DNA from: Bradyrhizobium sp. ARR65
GTDB lineage: Bacteria; Pseudomonadota; Alphaproteobacteria; Rhizobiales; Xanthobacteraceae
DNA length: 64,000 bases
Direction: 5' to 3'
Assembly (NCBI RefSeq): GCF_000472385.1
Contig: NZ_AWZU01000003.1
Location: 227,556-291,555, forward strand
Below, one piece after another: positions 27,940 to 38,153 of this stretch; the stretch's first letter is position 1; every line of letters begins with the position of its first letter. Under the pieces are notes generated by a model, which saw only the letters and a list, made by a program, of their open reading frames with translations, did no database searches and was not told the origin of the DNA. Both the position numbers and the translations under genes were made by a program.

Positions 27940-28806
27940 TTGGACGTCAAACATTCCGCAGCGCCGGTCGTCACGGTTGGTTCGGTCAGATTCGGCAATG
28001 ACCTGCCGCTCTCGGTCATTGCCGGCCCGTGCCAGCTCGAAAGCCGTGCGCATGCCCTGGAAGTGGCGTCCGCGCTGAAGGAGATCGCCGCCCGGCTCGA
28101 AATCGGCCTCGTCTACAAGACCTCGTTCGACAAGGCCAACCGCACCAGTGCCTCCGCCGCCCGTGGCATCGGGCTGATACAGGCGCTGCCGATCTTCGCC
28201 GAAATCCGCGCCTCGCTCGGCTTGCCAGTGCTCACGGACGTCCACGAGGCTGTCCAATGCGCGGAAGTGGCCCAAGCGGTCGACGTCGTGCAGATCCCGG
28301 CCTTTCTGTGCCGGCAGACCGATCTCCTGCTCGCGGCGGCTGGGACCGGGAAGGTCGTCAACGTCAAGAAGGGTCAGTTCCTTGCGCCCTGGGACATGGC
28401 CAATGTGGTCGCGAAAATCACGGGGGCCGGCAATACAGACGTGCTCGTGACCGAGCGCGGCGTCTCCTTCGGCTACAACACGCTCGTGTCCGATATGCGC
28501 GCGCTGCCAATCATGGCGCGCACCACCGGCGCGCCCGTCATCTTCGATGCCACCCATTCGGTGCAGCAGCCGGGCGGGAAGGGGACCTCGTCGGGTGGCG
28601 AGCGTGAGTTCGTGCCGGTGCTGGCGCGCGCGGCGGTGGCGGTTGGCGTCGCCGGCGTCTTCATCGAGACCCATCCCGACCCCGACCACGCGCCCTCCGA
28701 TGGTCCCAACATGGTGCCGCTCAACGCGTTCGAAGGCCTGTTGCGGCGCCTGATGGCTTTCGATGCGTTGGCCAAGGCCAAGTCAGAGCGAAGCAAGCCA
28801 GCGTAA
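27940..28806 (+). CDS. kdsA: 3-deoxy-8-phosphooctulonate synthase KdsA
   Basis: Condenses phosphoenolpyruvate with arabinose-5-phosphate to make KDO-8-phosphate for lipopolysaccharide. The 288-residue enzyme is full length: [43 protein letters not shown] (with the Cys of metal-dependent forms nearby), [26 protein letters not shown] and [18 protein letters not shown]. It starts at TTG with AAGGA eight bases upstream; no ATG lies near the conserved N-terminus. The stop TAA overlaps the ATG of the next gene by one base. Confidence 0.96.
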   Translation: MDVKHSAAPVVTVGSVRFGNDLPLSVIAGPCQLESRAHALEVASALKEIAARLEIGLVYKTSFDKANRTSASAARGIGLIQALPIFAEIRASLGLPVLTDVHEAVQCAEVAQAVDVVQIPAFLCRQTDLLLAAAGTGKVVNVKKGQFLAPWDMANVVAKITGAGNTDVLVTERGVSFGYNTLVSDMRALPIMARTTGAPVIFDATHSVQQPGGKGTSSGGEREFVPVLARAAVAVGVAGVFIETHPDPDHAPSDGPNMVPLNAFEGLLRRLMAFDALAKAKSERSKPA

Positions 28807-30035
28807 TGCATCAAACCGTCCAGCGGACACCGCACGATCAAGGCCTGCCGGCGGCAATCAACATCATCGCCCTGACCAGCTTTGCGGCAAGCCTCTCGGC
28901 GCGCGCGCTCGATCCGGTGCTGCCGCATGTCGCAGACGAGTTTTCGATCAGCATCGCGACAGCAGCAAGCTTTGCCTCCGCCTTCGCACTCACCTATGCG
29001 CTGGTGCAGCCCGTGCTTGGCGCGGCCGCCGACCTGTTCGGCAAAGCGCGGCTGATGATCGGCTGCTTGGCGCTGCTGGGCGTGGCCAGCATATTGGGCG
29101 CGCTATCGAACTCGTTTCTTCTGTTTTTCGCCACGCGCATTCTCGCCGGCATCGGCTCAGGCGGCGTGTTTCCGGTGGCGCTCGGGCTGACCAGCGACCT
29201 TGTCGCGCCCGACAAGCGGCAGGTCGCGATCGGACGGACGCTCGCGGGCTCGATGACCGGCAATCTGCTGGGAGCTTCCGTCTCGGGCCTGATCGGCGAT
29301 TTCCTGGGTTGGCGCGGCGTGCTTGCCGTGCTTGGCGCGCTCGTCTTGCTTGCATCGATGGTCGTCGCCGCCGGCTTTCGCGGCGCCGCGTTGACCCATC
29401 CGCCCAAGACCAATCTCTCGTCGCTCAAACAGGGCTATCGCACGATCTTCACCAATCCCAACGCCCGGATCTGTTTTTCGGCCGTCTTCATCGAGGGCTG
29501 TTGCGTATTCGGGCTGTTTCCGTTCATCGCCGCGTTTCTGATGGATCTCGGCGTGACCTCGCTGTCCATCGCCGGGATCGTGATCGCGGGATTTGCGGTC
29601 GGCGGGCTCTTTTATACGCTGACCGTGTCGCACTTCCTGCCGAGGCTTAGCGTGAAGGGCATGATGATCGCGGGCGCGAGCCTCGTGGCCTTGCAGCTCA
29701 TCGCGCTCGGCTTTGGGCCGGGGTGGAAAGTCCAGTTCCTCAACCTCTTGGCGATGGGTTGGGGCTTTTACATGATCCACGGCTGCCTGCAGGTGTTCGC
29801 CAGCGAGCTTTCGGTCGAAGCCCGCGCCACCGCAATGGCGCTGCATTCCTTTTTCTTTTTCATGGGGCAGACGGCCGGACCGATCGCCTATGGCTTCGGC
29901 CTGCAGCACGCCGGTAAGCTGCCTGTGCTATCGACGGCCGCCGCTATCATGGTCGTGCTTGGCTTGATTTGCGCGCGGCTGCTGCGGCCCCGTACGCCGG
30001 CCGATGCTGCCGGCAGACCCGACGTCAATCCCTGA
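28806..30035 (+). CDS. MFS transporter
   Basis: A 409-residue protein with twelve likely transmembrane helices, of the drug/sugar exporter type (PVLGAAADLFGKARLMIG after helix 2, ILAGIGSGGVFPVALGLTSDLV in helices 4-5, and the antiporter-like GASVSGLIGDFLGWRGVL). A cytoplasmic loop with LSSLKQGYRTIFTNPN joins the halves. It overlaps the kdsA stop by one base (TAATG), so translation is coupled to an LPS-precursor gene, but the substrate is not known and need not be related. Confidence 0.85.
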   Translation: MHQTVQRTPHDQGLPAAINIIALTSFAASLSARALDPVLPHVADEFSISIATAASFASAFALTYALVQPVLGAAADLFGKARLMIGCLALLGVASILGALSNSFLLFFATRILAGIGSGGVFPVALGLTSDLVAPDKRQVAIGRTLAGSMTGNLLGASVSGLIGDFLGWRGVLAVLGALVLLASMVVAAGFRGAALTHPPKTNLSSLKQGYRTIFTNPNARICFSAVFIEGCCVFGLFPFIAAFLMDLGVTSLSIAGIVIAGFAVGGLFYTLTVSHFLPRLSVKGMMIAGASLVALQLIALGFGPGWKVQFLNLLAMGWGFYMIHGCLQVFASELSVEARATAMALHSFFFFMGQTAGPIAYGFGLQHAGKLPVLSTAAAIMVVLGLICARLLRPRTPADAAGRPDVNP

Positions 30036-30055
30036 CGCTCAACCCCGTCCGCGCT

Positions 30056-30532
30056 TCAACCCCGCCCGCGATAGGGCGCGACGCCCTGGTCCGGAACCCA
30101 GAGGCCCTTTGGCAGTTTGCCGGCCTGCCAGAACACGTCGATCGGGATGCCACCGCGCGGATACCAGTAGCCGCCGATGCGCAGCCATTTCGGCTTGATC
30201 TCGGCTGATATCCGCTTTCCGATCATGACCGTGCAATCTTCGTGGAAAGCGCCATGATTACGGAAGCTTGCGACATAAAGCTTCAGTGATTTCGATTCCA
30301 GGAGCCATTGGCCGGGCGCGTAATCGATCACGAGATGCGCGAAGTCCGGCTGGCCCGTGACTGGGCAGATCGAGGTGAACTCGGGCACGGTGAAACGCAC
30401 CAGGTAATCGGTGTCGCTCTGCGGATTGGGCACGCGGTCCAGCTTGGCCTCCTCCGGCGAGTGGGGCCATTCCACGGCGCGGCCGAGCTGCAGGCCGGCG
30501 AAATTTGCTGTTTTATTAGGCTTTTTGGACAT
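30056..30532 (-). CDS. queF: 7-cyano-7-deazaguanine reductase QueF
   Basis: Reduces preQ0 to preQ1 with NADPH in queuosine biosynthesis. The 158-residue protein is the short (unimodular, T-fold) form. Catalytic Cys56 lies in [15 protein letters not shown] together with Asp63, the substrate-binding LESKSLKLY and FHEDC (His97) follow. It converges on the upstream MFS gene and is divergent from eno. No preQ1 riboswitch was recognised in its short leader. Confidence 0.95.
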   Translation of the reverse strand: MSKKPNKTANFAGLQLGRAVEWPHSPEEAKLDRVPNPQSDTDYLVRFTVPEFTSICPVTGQPDFAHLVIDYAPGQWLLESKSLKLYVASFRNHGAFHEDCTVMIGKRISAEIKPKWLRIGGYWYPRGGIPIDVFWQAGKLPKGLWVPDQGVAPYRGRG

Positions 30533-30599
30533 GGGTCCCTCTTAACCAATCCGCTCCGCCGCGTCACGCGACCTTTTCCGCTCCGATGCGTTGCGCTAG

Positions 30600-31925
<1,326 letters not shown>

Positions 31926-32234
31926 ACGAAAATAGAAACCTTCAGCGCATCGTCTCGTTTGAAGGCGAATGACGGGATTCCCCGGCTCGCGATCGCCTTT
32001 CCGAGGGTGTACATCAAATGCGCTGATGGAGAGCATCTGCAGTTCCGTACGCGGAACTGCAAATTGGGCGCGCAAAGGCTTCGAAAATGATTGCACTCTC
32101 GCGATCACTCGCGTTTCGAAATTTGCGCGGAACTCAATCGTTTTAAGGCGAACGTAACGCTTCGCGGTAACCGTCAGACAAAAGACAACGACAGACTTTA
32201 AAGCGTCTGTCGGGGCCAAGGACGGAATCCGCGC
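31926..32234. other. gap between eno and the RTX exoprotein gene, with hairpins
   Basis: The stretch holds one perfect inverted repeat, TGCAGTTCCG (32038-32047) with CGGAACTGCA (32052-32061) and a four-base loop, and a looser one formed by GCGCAAAGGCTTCGAAA and TTTCGAAATTTGCGC further on. The promoter of the exoprotein gene should lie here. No gene was recognised. Confidence 0.55.
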
Positions 32235-35200
32235 GTGGCAAATCTCTTCGACGTTCAGGGCTTCGGTGCATTGTCCGAGTGGAACGGGCAATTCTCCAGC
32301 GCTTCAGCAAATCAGGCCTTTCAGACCATCGCATCGCTCGGCTCGAACTCGGTCGAGCTGACTGTCCGCATCTGGACGGACAGCCACACCAGCAACGATG
32401 TGTTTGCCCAACCCCAAAAGACGGAAAGCGATGCAAGCCTGCTGGCAGGCTTTCAGGCGGCCGAAGCCGCCGGACTATCAGTCGTGTTCAAGGCGGCGAT
32501 TTCGCCGCTGGACGGATCGTCGACCTATAGCCTCGCGCCGTCGGACGCTGCGACCTTCTTTGCCAACTACAAGGCGGAAATCGTCCATCTTGCCACGATT
32601 GCCCAAGAGGGTGGCGTCGCGACGTTCGCGATCGGCAACGAGATGGGGAGCCTGACGGGCGCGCAATATCGCTCCTATTGGACCGACATCATCGCCGCCG
32701 TCCGCCAAGTCTATCACGGAGAAATTACCTACGCCGCGGCGACCGACGAGGCGTCGCACGTCTCGTTCTGGGATCAAGTCGACACCATCGGTGTGAACAC
32801 TTATCCGCCGCTGACCTCGAGCGAGACACCGACGGTTCAGGATCTCATCCATGCCTGGACTGAGGTTCCCTACAACCCGTATTACGCAGCCGCGTTCGAA
32901 TACAAGTCTCCAGTGGATTTTCTGCACTCCCTCTCGGAGCAGTACAATAAACCGGTGCTGATGACGGAGATGGGTTATCGCAGCATCGAGGGTACCGCGA
33001 TTTCCCCCTCATCGCTGAGCACCAACGTCACGGCCGACGCGAACGCGCAGGCGGACGCCTATAACGCATTCTTCCAGGTCTGGGCGACCCATGGCGGGAG
33101 CTGGCTGAAGGGCGTCGAGCTCTGGCAGTGGGATCTCAGCAATCAGTCCAACACCACCGGCTTCTCGCCGATGGGCAAGCCGGCCGAGACCCTGGTGTCG
33201 CAATATTTCCACGACCAGGGCTCCATTCCGAGCCTGACGATCAACGCGGCGCCGATTGCCGGTACCATCGATGTCGGCGACGGCAACAACGTGATCAACG
33301 CCAATCTGGGCAACAAGGTCATCCACGTCGGAGATGGCGACAACACCATCCACGCCGGGCCGACGACGTTGGCTCCGCTGCAGACCACGACGATCACGCT
33401 GACCGGCTGGGGCTCGGTGGTGAACGGCGTCGGCGCTCAGGCGCAAATTCTCGTCAACGGCCAGCCGGTTTCCGGTGTGTTCGAATTCACGCCCGCAACC
33501 GATCCGTCGGGCTACCAGACGTATACCGTCACCTTCGACAATTCCACGATCGGTCCGGTCAACAGCGTCGATATCGCGCTGCTGAATGCTACGTCGGGGC
33601 GCGCGCTGCATGTGAAGGATTTCTCCATCAATGGCGTCGCCCTGAGCCCAAGCGATGCCACCAATGCGAGCAGTCCCGGCACCTTCGACCTCTACGTCCG
33701 CACCATCCATTTCGACACCACGAGCCATCAGGACTGGTTTGTGGGCGATGCGACCGCCAACGATACGGTCTACGGCGGGGCAGGCAATGACGTGGTCTAT
33801 GTCGGCGCCGGCAATGACACGATCGATGGCGGCGGCGGGACCAACACGGCCGTCTTCCAGGGGAATCTCGGCGACTACAGCATCAGCTTTGCCGGCAATG
33901 AGACGATCGTCACAGACAACGCCACCGGCGTCGTCGATCATCTGACGAACATCCAGTCCTTGCAGTTTGCCGACACCGCCGTCAACGCCGGCAATTTGGC
34001 AACGACAGCCGATCCCGGCGACTCCGTCCAGATCGCGGCCACCGCAGGAGGCACGACGACGGAAACCATTCGCCATACGGACGGCTCACGCGATCTCTAC
34101 ATCTCCGACATTATCGGCAAGGCGTACGCCGCCGAGCACGATACGATCAGCGCCAGCGGCGCGACCACGTTGATGGAGCGCTTCTTCGCCGGCGATCAGT
34201 TGGCATTCAAGCAGGTCGTCAACAGCGATGGTTCGGTCAGCACCGACACTTACGATGATGCGGGGCATCTGCTGCAATTCGCCGTCCGTCACGCCGACGG
34301 CTCCTACGATCAGTTCAATTTCAGCAGCAGCGGCGCGCTCACAAGCGAGACCGAGCGCGCCTCGGACGGCTCTCGGCAGATCGATACTTACGGCATCGCC
34401 GGCCAGGATTACACCGCACAGCACGTCGCAACCGATGCGTCCGGCCACAGCACGCTGGTCGAGCAGTATCGTAGCGATGGCTCGCTGCTTGACAAGCAGA
34501 CGGTCGATGCGAGCGGCGTCAAGACGCTGGACCAGTATGACGCTTCCGGCCACCTGATGCAGGAAACCGTCACGCAAGCGGACGGCTCGGTCGTGCAGTC
34601 CATCTACGCATCGGACGGCACGCTGACCGGCGAAACCCAACGCCATGCCGATGGCTCGCGCGACATTTACACCTACGGAATTGTCGGCAAGGGCTACACG
34701 TCGCAGCACGTGTTCAACGATGCTTCGGGCCACAGCCTGCTCGTCGAGCAGTATCGCGGCAACGGCTCGCTGCTTGACAAGCAGACGGTCGATGCGAGCG
34801 GTATCAAGACGTTGGATCAGTATGACGGCTCCGGGCAACTGACTGAGCAAACCATCACGCAAACCGATGGCACCTTCGTGCAGTCCATCTACGCATCGGA
34901 CGGCAGTCTTGCCGCGCAGACGAGCCGGCATCTCGATGGCAGCCGCACGGTGGACAGTTACGGCATCACGGGGCAAGCCTATTCGGCGCGGCACGATCTC
35001 ATTGATCCGGCGGGACATACGGTCGCGACCACGTTCGACAACAAGGACGGCTCGCACACCATGATGGCCTATACGTCGGGCGTCACGCTGACCTCGACGG
35101 CGGGCAATGACGTGATGAACAGCGCAGGCGGCGATAATTTCGTCTTCACCCAGACCCAGCCGGCCGCACATGACGTCATCAACAATTTCAAGGTCGGCGA

Positions 35201-35372
35201 TGCCTCGGGGCACGACGTGCTCGAGATATCGTCGGCGACGGCGAGCGATTTCGCACATCTTTCGGTAGAGGTCGTCGGGCACGACACCGTCATCGACCTC
35301 GGCCACGGCGCGTCCGTAACGCTTGCCGGCGTTACGTCGCCGCTCACCGCGCATGACGTGCTGATCGTCTGA
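32235..35372 (+). CDS. modular RTX exoprotein with glycosidase-like barrel and 95-aa repeats
   Basis: A 1045-residue acidic protein without any cysteine and without a signal peptide. Residues 1-330 resemble a clan GH-A (GH113-like) barrel with the putative acid/base Glu136 in FAIGNEMG and nucleophile Glu245 in LMTEMGYR, and VELWQWDLS at the last strand. Glycine/Asp nonapeptides of the RTX kind lie at 346-375 and 508-535 (YGGAGNDVVYVGAGNDTI). Residues 383-470 look like a CBM60-type sugar-binding domain. Three full repeats of 95 residues start at 610, 705 and 800 and a half copy at 895. The C-terminus (950-1045) is an RTX/serralysin-type export region ending DVLIV. Type I secretion and polysaccharide hydrolysis are inferred; no transporter genes are nearby. 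Confidence 0.82.
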   Translation: MANLFDVQGFGALSEWNGQFSSASANQAFQTIASLGSNSVELTVRIWTDSHTSNDVFAQPQKTESDASLLAGFQAAEAAGLSVVFKAAISPLDGSSTYSLAPSDAATFFANYKAEIVHLATIAQEGGVATFAIGNEMGSLTGAQYRSYWTDIIAAVRQVYHGEITYAAATDEASHVSFWDQVDTIGVNTYPPLTSSETPTVQDLIHAWTEVPYNPYYAAAFEYKSPVDFLHSLSEQYNKPVLMTEMGYRSIEGTAISPSSLSTNVTADANAQADAYNAFFQVWATHGGSWLKGVELWQWDLSNQSNTTGFSPMGKPAETLVSQYFHDQGSIPSLTINAAPIAGTIDVGDGNNVINANLGNKVIHVGDGDNTIHAGPTTLAPLQTTTITLTGWGSVVNGVGAQAQILVNGQPVSGVFEFTPATDPSGYQTYTVTFDNSTIGPVNSVDIALLNATSGRALHVKDFSINGVALSPSDATNASSPGTFDLYVRTIHFDTTSHQDWFVGDATANDTVYGGAGNDVVYVGAGNDTIDGGGGTNTAVFQGNLGDYSISFAGNETIVTDNATGVVDHLTNIQSLQFADTAVNAGNLATTADPGDSVQIAATAGGTTTETIRHTDGSRDLYISDIIGKAYAAEHDTISASGATTLMERFFAGDQLAFKQVVNSDGSVSTDTYDDAGHLLQFAVRHADGSYDQFNFSSSGALTSETERASDGSRQIDTYGIAGQDYTAQHVATDASGHSTLVEQYRSDGSLLDKQTVDASGVKTLDQYDASGHLMQETVTQADGSVVQSIYASDGTLTGETQRHADGSRDIYTYGIVGKGYTSQHVFNDASGHSLLVEQYRGNGSLLDKQTVDASGIKTLDQYDGSGQLTEQTITQTDGTFVQSIYASDGSLAAQTSRHLDGSRTVDSYGITGQAYSARHDLIDPAGHTVATTFDNKDGSHTMMAYTSGVTLTSTAGNDVMNSAGGDNFVFTQTQPAAHDVINNFKVGDASGHDVLEISSATASDFAHLSVEVVGHDTVIDLGHGASVTLAGVTSPLTAHDVLIV
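34062..35060 (+). repeat. 95-residue (285-bp) coding repeats inside the exoprotein gene
   Basis: Units begin at 34062, 34347, 34632 and 34917 (last one about half length), an exact 285-base period. Each opens with a version of ETxRHxDGSRxxxTYGI and contains EQYRxxGSLLDKQTVDASG and DQYDxSGxL. Copies 2 and 3 are also close at the DNA level, with long identical runs, whereas copy 1 and the half copy have drifted, which points to recent duplication or conversion of the middle units. Confidence 0.85.
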
Positions 35373-35398
35373 CCCCGGCCGTCACCGCCGCGGCCGGG
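35373..35398 (+). repeat. hairpin directly after the exoprotein stop
   Basis: CCCGGCCG (35374-35381) pairs with CGGCCGGG (35391-35398) around nine bases, starting one base past the TGA. It is not followed by T residues. It may mark the 3' end of the exoprotein transcript. Confidence 0.55.
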
Positions 35399-35483
35399 AT
35401 TGGGACACGCGCCACTTGCCCCTTGCTCGCGGTTGTCTTCAAACCTAATTGAAGGCGATCAGATTTGAAGCAGGGAGGATTCG

Positions 35484-36626
35484 ATGGCGTCCGAAGGTGA
35501 GACCGGGCTGCAACTGCGCTCGTTGATCAAGAGCTCCGGCGAACTCGAGATTTCGTTGGCCGAAGCGCCGACTCCCGAACCCGGTCCGGACGAAGTCGTC
35601 GTCCGCGTCGAAGCAACGCCGATCAATCCCTCCGACATCGGGCTTCTGATCGGCGCCGCCGACCTCGCCACGGCCAAGGCTTCCGGCAGCAAGGAGCGGC
35701 CGGTGATCACGGCAAAAGTCCCGCAAGCCGCCATGAGCGGAATCGCGGCGCGGCTCGATCAATCCATGCCGGTCGGCAATGAGGGCGCGGGCGTCGTGAT
35801 CAGGACCGGCTCGTCAGATGCCGCGAAAGCGCTGATGGGCAAGACCGTGTCGATGATCGGCGGCGCCATGTATGCACAATATCGCTGCATCAAGGCGAGC
35901 GACTGCATGGCCTTGCCGGCCGGGACGACGGCGGCCGAAGGCGCGTCCTGGTTCGTCAATCCGTTCACCGCGCTCGGCATGACCGAGACCATGCGGCGCG
36001 AAGGGCACAAGGCGCTGGTGCACACCGCGGCCGCCTCCAATCTCGGGCAGATGCTCAACAAGATCTGCCTCAAGGACGGCATTCCCCTGGTGAACATCGT
36101 GCGCAAGGCGGAACAGGCGGAGATTTTGCGCAAGATCGGCGCAAAACATGTAGTGGATTCCTCCTCGCCGAACTTCATCGACGATTTGACCAACGCCCTG
36201 CAAGAGACCGGGGCGACGATTGCCTTCGATGCGATCGGCGGCGGCAAGCTCGCCGGCCAAATTCTCAACTCCATGGAAGCCGCCATCAACCGCGACGCCA
36301 AGGCCTACAGCCGCTACGGCTCGAACGTGCACAAGCAGGTCTACATCTATGGCAGCCTCGATCCGGGGCCGATCGAATTGCATCGCGGCTTTGGCATGGC
36401 CTGGGGCGTCGGCGGCTGGCTGCTGTTTCCCTTCCTGATGAAAATTGGGCCGGACGGAATACAGAAGCTGCGCGAGCGCGTGGCGAGCGAGCTCAAGACC
36501 ACCTTCGCCAGCCATTACACCAAGACCGTGTCATTATCCGAGGCGCTCGACCTATCCAATCTCGGCCTTTACGCCAAGCGCGCCACCGGCGAGAAATTCC
36601 TGATCAATCCGCACAAGGCCGGATGA
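35484..36626 (+). CDS. zinc-independent MDR-family NAD(P)H oxidoreductase
   Basis: A 380-residue medium-chain dehydrogenase/reductase. The N-terminal GroES-like part has PGPDEVVVRVEATPINPSDIG and VGNEGAGVVIRTG; the Rossmann part has KALVHTAAASNLGQMLNKIC and the segment GAKHVVDSSS. The catalytic-zinc and structural-zinc Cys sets of alcohol dehydrogenases are missing, so it fits the quinone oxidoreductase/enoyl reductase branch. An insert of unusual sequence between residues about 60 and 95 (TAKASGSKERPVITAKVPQ) is of a kind I associate with a Bradyrhizobium-type subgroup. Substrate unknown. Confidence 0.85.
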   Translation: MASEGETGLQLRSLIKSSGELEISLAEAPTPEPGPDEVVVRVEATPINPSDIGLLIGAADLATAKASGSKERPVITAKVPQAAMSGIAARLDQSMPVGNEGAGVVIRTGSSDAAKALMGKTVSMIGGAMYAQYRCIKASDCMALPAGTTAAEGASWFVNPFTALGMTETMRREGHKALVHTAAASNLGQMLNKICLKDGIPLVNIVRKAEQAEILRKIGAKHVVDSSSPNFIDDLTNALQETGATIAFDAIGGGKLAGQILNSMEAAINRDAKAYSRYGSNVHKQVYIYGSLDPGPIELHRGFGMAWGVGGWLLFPFLMKIGPDGIQKLRERVASELKTTFASHYTKTVSLSEALDLSNLGLYAKRATGEKFLINPHKAG

Positions 36627-36889
36627 AGCGCCTCCTGGCGGTGTTTCGAGCCGGCGCGCATGCAGGCAAACAGGAAACATGCGCACGGCAAAATGCCGGG
36701 GTTGGACAAGGAGAAGCGCCTGGCACCAACTCGATCGCAACGCCCGGGCCGCCCGTTTCCCCTTGCAACAGCGCAGTTTTGCAAACGCTGCGTTTCTGAA
36801 ATTGCTCGATCCATGCACTTGCATGTTCCTGATCGGGCGGTTTAAGTGCGCGCCCAGCCGGTTCCTCAACCTCCAAGAAGGGAATTTCT

Positions 36890-37441
36890 ATGGTCCACCA
36901 GATCGTCACCCTCGTCGGCAGCCTGCGCAAAGAGAGCTTTTCGCTGAAGATCGCCAATGCGCTGGCCAGGCTTGCCCCCGCAACGCTCAGGCTCGAGGTG
37001 ATCACGCCGGCCGGCATCTCCTTCTTCAACCAGGATCTCGAGGCAAACCCGCCGGCCGACTGGCTGACCTTCCGCGAAAAGCTGCAGGCATCGAACGGCG
37101 TGCTGTTCGTGACGCCGGAATACAACCGCTCGATCCCCGGCGTGCTGAAAAATGCGATCGACGTCGGATCGCGCCCCTATGGCAAGAGTTCGTTCAACGG
37201 CAAGCCGGTCGGCATCGTCTCGAACTCGCCGGGACCCCTCGGCGGCGTCAGCGCGGCCAAGCATTTGCAGAACATCCTGCCGGGCATTTGCGGGCCGATC
37301 CTGCAACAGCCGGAAATCTATCTGAACGGCGTGGGCGATGCCTTCGACGAGAAGGGCGAACTGCTGAAGGAGTCGCTGAAGACAGTGCTGCAGCAATATA
37401 TCAACGCGTTCGCGGCCCACATCGAGAAGCACAACAAGTAA
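36890..37441 (+). CDS. NADPH-dependent FMN reductase (ChrR/YieF-like)
   Basis: A 183-residue flavodoxin-fold reductase. The FMN phosphate loop is VGSLRKESFSLKIANALA, followed by the core VLFVTPEYNRSIPGVLKNAIDVGSRP (split here for clarity: FVTPEYNRSIPG and LKNAID), and KPVGIVSNSPGPLGG. Such enzymes reduce quinones, chromate or azo compounds with NAD(P)H. AAGGG lies before the ATG. It is 263 bases downstream of the MDR gene on the same strand and just upstream of ftsB. Confidence 0.9.
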   Translation: MVHQIVTLVGSLRKESFSLKIANALARLAPATLRLEVITPAGISFFNQDLEANPPADWLTFREKLQASNGVLFVTPEYNRSIPGVLKNAIDVGSRPYGKSSFNGKPVGIVSNSPGPLGGVSAAKHLQNILPGICGPILQQPEIYLNGVGDAFDEKGELLKESLKTVLQQYINAFAAHIEKHNK

Positions 37442-37496
37442 GAGGTGCGCGGCGGGCGCGGCGGTATCCTTAGCGGTCCGTTAACCGGACCGCCGC

Positions 37497-37826
37497 ATGC
37501 TGTCGCGCATGGTCTCCCGCGCACGCCTCAAATCATTCCTGACCGGCCTTGCCCTCTACACCATGGCCGCTGCCATGATCGGCTATTTCTGGGTCAACGC
37601 CTATACCGGGCGCTATGGTCTCAACGCGCGACAGGAACTCGACCAAGAGATCATCGCGCTGACCTCCGAGCTTGCGCGGTTGAAGCAGGAGCGGGCCGAG
37701 GGCGAAAAACGCGTCTCGCTGTTGCGCTCGGACCGGGTTGATCCGGACATGCTGGACGAGCGCGCCCGCTACCAGCTTGACTATGTCAATCCGCATGATC
37801 TGGTGCGGATGACCCATCCGAAGTAA
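37497..37826 (+). CDS. ftsB: FtsB-like septum formation initiator protein
   Basis: A 109-residue bitopic membrane protein of the FtsB/DivIC family, part of the FtsQLB complex that activates septal wall synthesis. It has a short basic N-terminus, one transmembrane helix (FLTGLALYTMAAAMIGYFWV), a coiled coil (ELDQEIIALTSELARLKQERAEGEKRVSLL in two parts) and the conserved end DERARYQLDYVNPHDLV. An internal Met at residue 5 is an alternative start. The eno-ftsB-pdhA neighbourhood is common in Alphaproteobacteria, here interrupted by accessory genes. Confidence 0.9.
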   Translation: MLSRMVSRARLKSFLTGLALYTMAAAMIGYFWVNAYTGRYGLNARQELDQEIIALTSELARLKQERAEGEKRVSLLRSDRVDPDMLDERARYQLDYVNPHDLVRMTHPK

Positions 37827-37867
37827 ATTGGCGTGCGGATCCCGAAGCGGACGCTTTAATTGATCCG

Positions 37868-38010
37868 TCACCCTGTGAGGCGTCTCCGCGCAGCGGAGGC
37901 CTCGAAGGGCGACGGCCCGGCTGCTGCCGCGGGGGCGTTCATCCTTCGAGGCTCGCTGACGCTCACGCCTCCAGCGACAAACGGCATAGCCGTTTGCGCG
38001 GGATGACGGG
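37868..38010. repeat. dispersed palindromic repeat, family A copy 1
   Basis: A roughly 143-base element with the order TCACCCTG ... TCATCCTTCGAGGCTCGC ... CTCCAGCGACAAACGGC ... GCCGTTTGCGCGGGATGACG. It holds several hairpins, for example GAGGCTCGC/GCTCACGCCTC-like arms and AAACGGC/GCCGTTT. Related copies occur at 48884-49023, 61904-61974 (right part) and 63913-64000 (left part). It fills most of the gap between ftsB and the next gene. Confidence 0.85.
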
Positions 38011-38153
38011 GCAGACGTCGGGATGGGATCTCCGCAGTTGTGATAGACTTCGATTTGCCCTCGGTTCCGAATTTGACCCAGATCAAACGGTGCGGGTATG
38101 GCTGCCCTAGCAATTGCCTTTCGAAGGAGCTCTTGGGAGGAGCGCCAAACACG

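Noticed and set aside
34062..35060. Rhs/YD-type toxin repeats
   Set aside because: The repeats have a fixed 95-residue period and DGSR/EQYR motifs, not the short YDxxGRL...G units of Rhs proteins, and there is no Rhs core or C-terminal toxin.
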